Positions 1 through 5,924 of a DNA stretch of 18,460 bases are shown in pieces. The translations under genes and the position numbers were made by a program. Source of the DNA: Candidatus Aminicenantota bacterium. GTDB taxonomy: Bacteria; Acidobacteriota; Aminicenantia; Aminicenantales; Aminicenantaceae. Below the pieces are notes generated by a model that ran no database searches, was not told the DNA's origin, and was given only the letters and a program-made list of their open reading frames with translations. The stretch's first letter is position 1. The number at the start of each line of letters is the position of its first letter. The stretch is taken from positions 1-18,460 of the forward strand of contig DAOUYU010000009.1 in assembly GCA_030673995.1 (NCBI GenBank), written 5' to 3'.

Positions 1-56
1 TCCCGCATGGACTCTTCATCATCGATCACGAGAATAACAGGTTTTTTTTCTAACAC
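1..56 (-). CDS. Response regulator receiver domain, N-terminus only (runs off window)
   Basis: Only the first 18 or so codons are inside the window. Reading from a GTG at 56 the protein begins VLEKKPVILVIDDEESMR. The hydrophobic strand followed by a DD-E pair is the first beta strand and Mg-binding acidic pocket of a CheY-like receiver. An in-frame stop lies upstream with no ATG after it, and a GGGAAG stretch sits just before the GTG, which supports that start. The gene follows the 114-521 receiver gene by 57 nt in the same direction, so it would be the third receiver in a row behind the hydrogenase genes. Whether it is a single-domain regulator, an NtrC-type activator or a hybrid kinase cannot be seen. 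Confidence 0.6.
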   Translation of the reverse strand, partial: MLEKKPVILVIDDEESMR

Positions 57-113
57 ATTCTCTTCCCTTTTTTCCTTAGACGCATTGAATTTTTGGTGTT
101 TGCTTTCCTTCCT

Positions 114-521
114 TCATCTCTTCAAGAGCTTTTCAATGCGAGCGATGAGATCACCGGGCTTAACGGGTTTATCGATGTAGTCGTCAGGCCCAATCATCCC
201 TTGTTCTTGAGCATTGAACTGGAATCTTGATCCTGTCACCTCTTTCACAGCAGAAATAAAGATAATCGGGATATCCTTGAATTCTTTGTATTCCTTCGAG
301 CTCTTGATAGCGTGGCACAGGGAAAAGCCGTCAAAGAGACTGTCCATCATGATATCGAGAAGAATAAGATCAGGTTTCTCTGAGAAGATTTTTTCTTTTC
401 CTTCCTCAGGGTTTGAAGCAGGCACAACATCATACAGGGCTGATTCCAGAATAGGAGTCACAGCGACTACGAAATCCGGATCATCATCGATGACTAAAAT
501 TTTCGCCTTGTGTTTTTCCAT
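114..521 (-). CDS. Stand-alone CheY-like response regulator
   Basis: This is a 135-residue protein made of one receiver domain with no output domain. Visible residues are the acidic pocket D12/D13, the likely phosphoacceptor D56 (in LILLDIMMD), the switch Ser at 90 (IIFISA) and the conserved K118 followed by Pro (YIDKPV). Two loops, after D56 and before K118, are somewhat longer than in CheY. A strong GGAGG ribosome-binding site lies about 5 nt before the ATG. It follows the preceding receiver gene by 11 nt and is probably part of the hydrogenase operon transcript. The receiver role is clear from the family. Its partner kinase is unknown; the nearby histidine kinase at 7264-9249 is one candidate. 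Nothing shows whether it acts in a phosphorelay or by protein-protein contact. Confidence 0.88.
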   Translation of the reverse strand: MEKHKAKILVIDDDPDFVVAVTPILESALYDVVPASNPEEGKEKIFSEKPDLILLDIMMDSLFDGFSLCHAIKSSKEYKEFKDIPIIFISAVKEVTGSRFQFNAQEQGMIGPDDYIDKPVKPGDLIARIEKLLKR

Positions 522-532
522 TTTTTCCTCCT

Positions 533-907
533 TTATTTTCTAAAGGCATTATTGATCGCCAATTTTAATTCTTCTTTGACAAAAGATTTTATGAAGTAAA
601 AAAAGATGTCCTGTTCCCTAACCTTGGCTTCCAGGTTTTTCGTGTTTTTCTGTGTTGTCATGATGATCTTGATTGTAGGATCGATACTTTTTATGATAGA
701 CACAGCTTCATACCCTTTCATCTCGGGCAGCTCAACATCCATGATTAAACAGTCAAAACAACTTCCACGAATTTTCTTCACAGCATCTACAAGCCCTCTT
801 CCAGTTTCAATAGTGAAATTTTCGCTTTTTAAAAAAGCAGCCATAACAGTTCTTTCGGGAATATTGGGGTCGATAATAAGGATTCTTTTTTTTTCTGTAT
901 CGATCAT
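533..907 (-). CDS. Stand-alone receiver-domain protein with an altered acidic pocket
   Basis: This 124-residue protein is a single receiver domain. D57 (LIMDVELPE) is the expected phosphoacceptor, T84/T85 the switch position and K107 (FIKSF) the conserved lysine. The acidic pair at the end of strand 1 is altered: the sequence reads LIIDPN, so Pro14 replaces the second Asp that normally helps hold Mg2+. Phosphorylation may therefore be weakened or regulated differently; this is inference. A GGAG element lies about 10 nt before the ATG. The gene starts 46 nt behind the hydrogenase large-subunit gene and is followed after 11 nt by another receiver gene, suggesting co-transcription with hydBGDA. 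It has no DNA-binding or enzymatic output domain. Confidence 0.83.
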   Translation of the reverse strand: MIDTEKKRILIIDPNIPERTVMAAFLKSENFTIETGRGLVDAVKKIRGSCFDCLIMDVELPEMKGYEAVSIIKSIDPTIKIIMTTQKNTKNLEAKVREQDIFFYFIKSFVKEELKLAINNAFRK

Positions 908-953
908 TTTTAGTGACTCCGTAACTCATCACTTTTACTTCATCACTATTTTT

Positions 954-2693
954 TCAGTTTTTCATCTCTTTGAGTACCTTTATGATTGCTTGGTGAACTG
1001 GCCGGCTGATTTTTGTGCCTTCCTCGATTGACTCTGGTTGAATGCCGAGCATGTAAGCATTCTTCAAATGCTTATACTTCATCTGCATGGAGGCAAAAGG
1101 TAAAAACATGTGGCTTAACCTTGTATTGTTCATGATGTAGCTAAGAGGCAGGAAAGTCACTTTGCCAGGGGATTCTCTGAAATCAACGGCATCAAAGAAG
1201 ATAAGAGGCCGGGAACCCTTATATTTCCAAGGAATTTTGTAGTCTTCTAATTCTGATTCAAGATAGACGTCACTCACTCCAAGCTTTTTGAGTTCTAATG
1301 CTAATTCGATACCTGCTCCGTCGTCAGAACGATTTCTCTTTCCAACTCCTACAAAAATCGGGGAAGCTGTCTCCTTGATCTCAGCTAATTTCGTTTTCCA
1401 ATCTTCTGTCGGTGCTTTTTTGACCTCAGCCATATGGGCAGAACAACTGATGCAGGGATCATAGGCCCGAACGACCAACTCCATTCTATCCTTAATTTTG
1501 TCCTTATCACCTGCTTCAAGGAGTTTTTGAGCGGCAATAGAACAATACCTTTCAATATCTTCTGCATTTTGAGCAGTAGGAGTGATAATGTCGGTGTAAG
1601 AGATGAGTCCGTCTGATATTTCATAAGAATGGACAAGAAGACCGCGTGGTGCCTCGACAATTCCTGTACCCTTGGATTCCTTTGCATTATATTTTACGAT
1701 GGCAGGATCGGAAAGCTTTAGCATTTTATCTACAACTTTAGGTATTCTTTCGAAAGCATGGAGAAGTTCTAAAGCTTGAGCCGCATTGTTAAAAAGAGGA
1801 TTTCTCTGCCAGCGGCGGTTAAAATATTTTTTATACATCTTTCCAGCTTCACCTTTTAGCCTTTCACCCAGGTTGTTGACTCTGGCTAACGCTCCGACCG
1901 AATAAGGTTTCTCTTTATAGCGGCTGTGTTTTGCATACGAATGAGAGACCACAAATTCGTTTGTCAAGCTTTTGTAATCGTCTTTATTTAATATTTCTCC
2001 TGTGGAAAGTATAATTTCATCTCCGGCAAGACCGTATTTATTCTGGTACGGATGACAGCAGGCATAGACAGTATCCTCTTCAGGACAATCGGGATAATCG
2101 AGCTCACAGAAGAGGCTCACTGTTTTTAAAACAAAAGGCATGAATTGGATCGCCCTGCTCTTTATCCAGAGCAGTTCTTCCCTTGCTGGGAATTTGCCGA
2201 ATCCCCCGATAACTGGATTTTCTCCATGGATATAACGGCCGCTTGCTGTTTTCATGATGTGATTAGCGAATTCCTTCATCTCGAGAGCTATCTTGACTTC
2301 GAGCTCGAATTTGGAAGCCATAGCAATGACATTCGGAAATCCTGCATAATCAGGAAGAGCAAGATAATATATGTGGAGAGAGTGGCTCTCTATCATTTCA
2401 CCCAGATGCATAAGTTCTCTAAAGAGAGAAACCTTGGAGGGCACTTTTATCGACAGGGCATTTTCCATAGCGCGTAGTGCTGCATATTTGTGGGATATGG
2501 AGCAGATGGCACAAATCCGGGGCACAATATTAACAACTTCCTCAGGAGTTTTGCCTACGGTTAACCTTTCGACAAGGCGAGGCCCTTCATATATAGAAAA
2601 TTTGACATCTGTGACGACATTGCCATCAATGGTAGCCGAGATTCCTCCGCTTCCTTCCACACGTGCCAGGTGTTCTACAGATATTCTTTTCAT
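954..2693 (-). CDS. hydA: Group 3b-type [NiFe] hydrogenase large subunit fused to a C-terminal maturation protease
   Basis: Residues 1-420 are the catalytic subunit that carries the NiFe(CN)2CO site. The L1 motif is RICAICSISH (C61, C64, H68; Ala62 replaces the common Gly). The L2 motif is DPCISCSAH (C414, C417, H420). Maturation normally requires an endopeptidase to cut just after the L2 His. Here the frame continues through a linker of about 24 residues into a complete HycI/HybD-like protease domain (about 445-579). That domain has VGVGKRNRSDDGAG (D457/D458), FFDAVDFRESPG (D501), LSHMF (H528) and the late GIQPESIEEG motif, so all three expected Ni-sensing positions have a candidate ligand. 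The protein is 579 residues, against roughly 420-430 for unfused homologues. It overlaps the small-subunit gene by 4 nt (ATGA). Gene order B-G-D-A matches archaeal sulfhydrogenase operons. Self-cleavage is an inference; the fusion is seen directly. Confidence 0.93.
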   Translation of the reverse strand: MKRISVEHLARVEGSGGISATIDGNVVTDVKFSIYEGPRLVERLTVGKTPEEVVNIVPRICAICSISHKYAALRAMENALSIKVPSKVSLFRELMHLGEMIESHSLHIYYLALPDYAGFPNVIAMASKFELEVKIALEMKEFANHIMKTASGRYIHGENPVIGGFGKFPAREELLWIKSRAIQFMPFVLKTVSLFCELDYPDCPEEDTVYACCHPYQNKYGLAGDEIILSTGEILNKDDYKSLTNEFVVSHSYAKHSRYKEKPYSVGALARVNNLGERLKGEAGKMYKKYFNRRWQRNPLFNNAAQALELLHAFERIPKVVDKMLKLSDPAIVKYNAKESKGTGIVEAPRGLLVHSYEISDGLISYTDIITPTAQNAEDIERYCSIAAQKLLEAGDKDKIKDRMELVVRAYDPCISCSAHMAEVKKAPTEDWKTKLAEIKETASPIFVGVGKRNRSDDGAGIELALELKKLGVSDVYLESELEDYKIPWKYKGSRPLIFFDAVDFRESPGKVTFLPLSYIMNNTRLSHMFLPFASMQMKYKHLKNAYMLGIQPESIEEGTKISRPVHQAIIKVLKEMKN

Positions 2694-3481
2694 TTTTTAT
2701 CTCCTTTGAGGTTGCCCAAAAAATCGGCTATTCCTGTGCCGCTGAAATTGGCCATTTTCTTCTTGATAAAATCATAATCAAATCCCTTCTCTTGCAAGAG
2801 TTGAAATTCAGAAGTGAGGTTTGCTTCTTCCACTAGGCCCCAGCAGCCAACACAAGGAAGATTGTGGTTGATACAGATCGAACCACATCCAGCACGAGTT
2901 ATGGGCCCTAAGCAAGGAATGTCTTTATTAAGAAGGCAGTCGTTCTCGTTCCACTTGCATTCTACACAGACAGGAAACCGGTAGAGATCGGGAGGGTTCC
3001 CTCTCAGAATTCGGTTAAAAGTGGATAAAAATTGTTCTTTTCCGATAGGGCAGCCAGGCAGATAATAATCTACTTTTATGTAAGCATCGATGGGCTTGGA
3101 TTGGACAGGCTTGGTATGAGTCATCTTGGCGTCACCATAGACTTTTTTGAAGTTTTTTTCCCATTCTTTTTGGTCGAGGAAGGCGGCCTGGATTCCCCCA
3201 AAACAGGAACAGATGCCGATGGCGACCACTGTTTTTGCTCTTTTTCTAATGTCCAGAAGTTCCTCTTTTTCTCTTTCTGTTGAAACAGAGCCTTCCACAA
3301 GGGCAATATCCAGTTCCTCATCGATATTGTCACTTTTGGCCATCAAAAAGGACTGAATATCGGCTGCATTGAATATATCAACAAGCTCTTTTTCACAATC
3401 AAGGATAAGGAGTGCATCACCCGCACAGCCTGTTAATTCATAGATACCAATTTTCAGCTTATCATTATTTTCTTTCTCCAT
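2690..3481 (-). CDS. hydD: [NiFe] hydrogenase small (delta) subunit with Asp-substituted proximal motif
   Basis: This 263-residue subunit carries the iron-sulfur wire from the NiFe site to the reductase subunits. It has no Tat signal, so it is cytoplasmic. The N-terminal proximal-cluster motif reads LTGCAGDALL: C19 is present but position 22, usually Cys, is Asp. Other proximal ligands are C91 (AIGICSCFGG) and C144 (YLPGCPIG). The C-terminal part has the closely spaced cysteines C172, C175, C182, C190, C199, C203, C210 and C213 expected for two further [4Fe-4S] clusters, including PCLGPITRAGCG. The motif VEGSVSTE is typical of group 3 small subunits. A GGAG site precedes the ATG. It sits 10 nt after hydG and overlaps hydA by 4 nt, so the operon is tightly packed. 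Confidence 0.93.
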   Translation of the reverse strand: MEKENNDKLKIGIYELTGCAGDALLILDCEKELVDIFNAADIQSFLMAKSDNIDEELDIALVEGSVSTEREKEELLDIRKRAKTVVAIGICSCFGGIQAAFLDQKEWEKNFKKVYGDAKMTHTKPVQSKPIDAYIKVDYYLPGCPIGKEQFLSTFNRILRGNPPDLYRFPVCVECKWNENDCLLNKDIPCLGPITRAGCGSICINHNLPCVGCWGLVEEANLTSEFQLLQEKGFDYDFIKKKMANFSGTGIADFLGNLKGDKK

Positions 3482-3491
3482 TTTTTTCTCC

Positions 3492-4352
3492 TTAAATGAG
3501 TTCCCTCATGTGGATAACATCCCAGTATGTAAAGACAGGTCCATCCAGACAGGTATAGATATAATCAATGGCGCAGTGGCCGCATTTCCCAATCCCGCAT
3601 TTCATCCTTCTCTCCAGTGTCATTAAAATTTGGTCCTTGGGAATGTTTAAATTGACAAGCTCTTTGATAACAAATTTATACATGACTGGAGGGCCGCAGA
3701 CGAGTGCGTAGGTATTTACCGGATCGATCTTTTCGAGTAAGGAGAAGAGAGTAGTCACAACCCCTATGTTTTCTGTCCATTTTCCTGTATCATCCTTATC
3801 AACAGATAAATGACATTCGAGATCTTCCCTCTGTTTTAGAGCAAAAAACTCTTCGCGGAAGATCATTTCAGCAGGTTTTTTAGCCCCGTGAAGGAGCGAT
3901 ACCCTCCGAAACTGATCGCGGTTATCTAAACAATACAGCAAAACAGAACGAAGGGGAGCTGCGCCAAGGCCTCCCACTATGATAATAATATCCTTATCTT
4001 TCATTTTTTCTATCGGGAAGCCATTACCATAAGGTCCCCTGAAACCGATTAGGCTATTTTCTTTCATGCGGAAAAGGGCATTGGTCACGGTTCCTGCTTT
4101 TCCGATGCAAAATTCCAACAAGCCAGGCCGCGATGGTGTGGATGATATGGAGAAAGGAGCATCACCCGCGCCCAAGACAGAAATCATGCCAAATTGGCCT
4201 GGACTGTAATTAAAGGAAAGTGCCTTTTCCATATCCACAATCCGCACCTGGAAAAATTTGACGTCTTCTGTGAGATAATAAGTGCGGACAATCCTTGCGG
4301 GTTCAGGGAGAAAAGGGTTGTCATGGGTTAAATGTTTATTTTCTCCGTTCAT
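3492..4352 (-). CDS. hydG: Hydrogenase gamma subunit, FAD/NAD(P)-binding reductase with [2Fe-2S] site
   Basis: This 286-residue protein belongs to the ferredoxin-NADP reductase-like family used by group 3b hydrogenases (and by the PyrK/NfnA type) to pass electrons to or from NAD(P). The FAD-binding part includes GQFGMISV and APFSISSTP (about 52-73). The nucleotide-binding part begins IIIIVGGLGAAPLRSVL (about 122-138), and CGPPVMYK follows at about 219-226. The C-terminus has C252, C257, C260 and C268, the usual [2Fe-2S] ligand spacing. The start overlaps the hydB stop by 4 nt and hydD follows after 10 nt. Whether NADH or NADPH is preferred cannot be read from sequence with confidence. Confidence 0.92.
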   Translation of the reverse strand: MNGENKHLTHDNPFLPEPARIVRTYYLTEDVKFFQVRIVDMEKALSFNYSPGQFGMISVLGAGDAPFSISSTPSRPGLLEFCIGKAGTVTNALFRMKENSLIGFRGPYGNGFPIEKMKDKDIIIIVGGLGAAPLRSVLLYCLDNRDQFRRVSLLHGAKKPAEMIFREEFFALKQREDLECHLSVDKDDTGKWTENIGVVTTLFSLLEKIDPVNTYALVCGPPVMYKFVIKELVNLNIPKDQILMTLERRMKCGIGKCGHCAIDYIYTCLDGPVFTYWDVIHMRELI

Positions 4353-5407
4353 TTTGTCACCTCTTTGTTGAATCTAAGCCAGAAGGCATCCTCTTTTTCT
4401 CCAAGAAGAGCTTTTCCCACTGTCCGGACATTGATATCTACTGGACAAGTGACAATGCAGCGACCGCATCCCACACAGCTTGGTTTTCCGTATTTAGAGA
4501 TATATGCCTGTAACTTATGCGTGTACCAGAGCTTCAGCCTGTCTGCCCTTTTTTTTCTGAAGTTTTCTCCGCCTGCAACTTCTGAATACTCTTCAAGTGT
4601 GCAGGCATCCCAGTAACGGATCATTTTTCCGTCTTTTCCGCCCAAGAACTGTTTATCCATGATATTGTAACAATTGCATGTTGGACAGACATTGGTGCAG
4701 GAACCACAGGCGAGGCAGGCATCGCCGAGTTTTTCCCAGAGGGGATCCCTGTACTTGAGTTCCATGAGGTCAGGCAAAGCAGTGAAGTTAATACTCCACT
4801 TATAGGCGTTATCTCTTGCTGTCTGCCAGTCGATATAGGTCTGGATATCTTTATCCGTTAGGTTTTCATCAAAGAACTCTGGTTTGAGGCGAATAAGATC
4901 ATCCCCCTTGCTTGAGCCGATCCAGACGAGAAAGAAATCTTTGAGATCGGTAAAGAAGAGATCGAAGCCTTCTTCGATGATGTGGGTGTTGGTGGATTTG
5001 GCAAAACAATATTCATCAGGCCAGCAGGAGAGCCCCAGAATCAGAGTGTTTTTTCTGGCTTCAAGGTAGTAAGGATCAAGGTAGTCTTGCTTGAAGAAAT
5101 TATCCAGGGTGAGCAAGCCGTGGATATCGCAGGGATGGATACCGAAAAGGATTTTTTTTGTGACGTGGGAGAAGTCTTCTTCATAGCCTTTTTCAGAGAT
5201 ATTGAACATACTGAAAGTTTGGGGCAGGAAAATCTTCCGAGGTGGAAGGATGGTTCTTGTTGTGTTCAATTCAACCTTTGAAAAATCATCGACAACTTTA
5301 AAAACGTGCTTGTCTCCTTTCTTCACTGGTGCCCAGAGATCAGCCTTCTCAGAAATTACTTCCAAGAAGGGAAACAAATTATCCTTTTTTAATTTAATTA
5401 CCCTCAT
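4349..5407 (-). CDS. hydB: Hydrogenase beta subunit, 4Fe-4S dicluster electron-transfer protein
   Basis: This 352-residue protein matches the beta subunit of sulfhydrogenase-type enzymes, also related to the anaerobic sulfite reductase A subunit. Two ferredoxin-like motifs are visible near the C-terminus: C231, C234, C237, C241 (CLACGSCTNVCP) and C311, C314, C317, C321 (CVGCGRCIVTCP). The N-terminal domain includes ILFGIHPCDIHGL (about 86-98), typical of this family. It is the first gene of the four-gene hydrogenase operon and overlaps hydG by 4 nt. An AAAGGA ribosome-binding site lies about 8 nt upstream of the ATG. A sigma-54 promoter lies 66-83 nt upstream of the ATG. In archaeal enzymes the beta/gamma pair was linked to sulfur reduction; that activity is not implied here. 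Confidence 0.92.
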   Translation of the reverse strand: MRVIKLKKDNLFPFLEVISEKADLWAPVKKGDKHVFKVVDDFSKVELNTTRTILPPRKIFLPQTFSMFNISEKGYEEDFSHVTKKILFGIHPCDIHGLLTLDNFFKQDYLDPYYLEARKNTLILGLSCWPDEYCFAKSTNTHIIEEGFDLFFTDLKDFFLVWIGSSKGDDLIRLKPEFFDENLTDKDIQTYIDWQTARDNAYKWSINFTALPDLMELKYRDPLWEKLGDACLACGSCTNVCPTCNCYNIMDKQFLGGKDGKMIRYWDACTLEEYSEVAGGENFRKKRADRLKLWYTHKLQAYISKYGKPSCVGCGRCIVTCPVDINVRTVGKALLGEKEDAFWLRFNKEVTK

Positions 5408-5472
5408 TTTTGTTTCCTTTTATTTTTATAGAATTCTCTTTCCGATAAAAGATTTCATCCGCTGAAAATAGT

Positions 5473-5490
5473 AAGCAAATTTCGTGCCTA
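5473..5490 (-). promoter_or_regulatory. Sigma-54 (-24/-12) promoter of the hydrogenase operon
   Basis: On the minus strand the sequence reads TAGGCACGAAATTTGCTT. It matches the sigma-54 consensus TGGCACG-N4-TTGC at all key bases except the first (A for T). The invariant GG (5488-5487) and GC (5476-5475) are separated by exactly 10 nt, as required. The inferred transcription start is near 5463, giving a leader of about 56 nt before hydB. A cognate type of activator, an NtrC-family protein with a GAFTGA-like loop, is encoded immediately upstream at 5925-7271. Confidence 0.85.
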
Positions 5491-5600
5491 ATTTAGCTGG
5501 AGATGTAAAATTTTTTTAAGCCTATGTAATATGTTGAATCAAAAAGAAGTAGCATATTTTGAAGTGGATGAATCTTTAGTAATACATCTAATAAAGGATA

Positions 5601-5625
5601 ATAATGGGGCATTTATCCCCATCAT
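5601..5625. promoter_or_regulatory. Candidate enhancer (upstream activator) site for the sigma-54 promoter
   Basis: ATAATGGGG and CCCCATCAT form an inverted repeat around a 7-nt centre, with 8 of 9 arm positions pairing. It lies roughly 138-162 bp upstream of the inferred sigma-54 start, a typical distance for NtrC-family enhancer sites. The link to the neighbouring regulator is inference; no second strong copy was seen. Confidence 0.4.
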
Positions 5626-5746
5626 CTGTAGAGATTTTCCACGCTTTCCGGTAAGTGTCAAATTTCAATTCCTTCATTTGTATAGGGTTGCAACAAGAAA
5701 TGGTAAGTTCTCAATAATTGGGGTAGACAATATTTGTGACTAATCA

Positions 5747-5840
5747 CTGGATTCCTGCTACCCGCCTGCGCGGGCACAAGCTTCGCAGGAATGACAAAAA
5801 CTTAAACTCAACAGTCATTCCCGCGCAGGCGGGAATCCAG
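5747..5840. repeat. REP-like GC-rich inverted repeat pair
   Basis: Two related modules face each other. The first (5747-5795) starts CTGGATTCC, ends GGAATGAC and has nested arms ATTCCTGC/GCAGGAAT. The second (5814-5840) is GTCATTCCCG...GGGAATCCAG. Their 14-bp cores CCCGCCTGCGCGGG (5761-5774) and CCCGCGCAGGCGGG (5820-5833) are exact reverse complements, so the pair can form one large hairpin. This is the style of extragenic palindromic repeat scattered in many bacterial genomes. It may also act as a transcription barrier after the regulator gene that ends at 5925. Confidence 0.75.
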
Positions 5841-5883
5841 AGTTACTACCCACACTTATTGAGAAGTTACAAGAAATGATCTG

Positions 5884-5912
5884 GCAACCTCGACCTGTGA
5901 ATAATCCAGGTT
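5884..5912 (+). repeat. Right-end remnant of the dispersed repeat seen near rsmI
   Basis: The 29 nt starting GCAACCTCGAC and ending TGAATAATCCAGGTT match the right end of the element at 17306-17560 (17534-17562) with only two adjacent differences (CT for TC). The rest of the element is absent. It lies 12 nt from the stop of the NtrC-type gene. Confidence 0.7.
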
Positions 5913-5924
5913 AAATGTTTTTTT

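Larger units (their letters stand above)
5408..5924 (-). other. 517-nt non-coding regulatory interval upstream of hydB
   Basis: This gap between the NtrC-type regulator stop and the hydB start holds four things. From hydB outward they are a sigma-54 promoter (5473-5490), a GC-tipped dyad (5601-5625), a REP-like inverted repeat pair (5747-5840) and a remnant of a dispersed repeat (5884-5912). A 70-codon plus-strand open frame at 5531-5743 lacks a ribosome-binding site and recognisable homology, so it is not called a gene. Confidence 0.7.

Noticed and set aside
5531..5743. A 70-codon plus-strand open frame upstream of hydB
   Set aside because: It has no ribosome-binding site and no recognisable family, and it overlaps the candidate enhancer region of the sigma-54 promoter.
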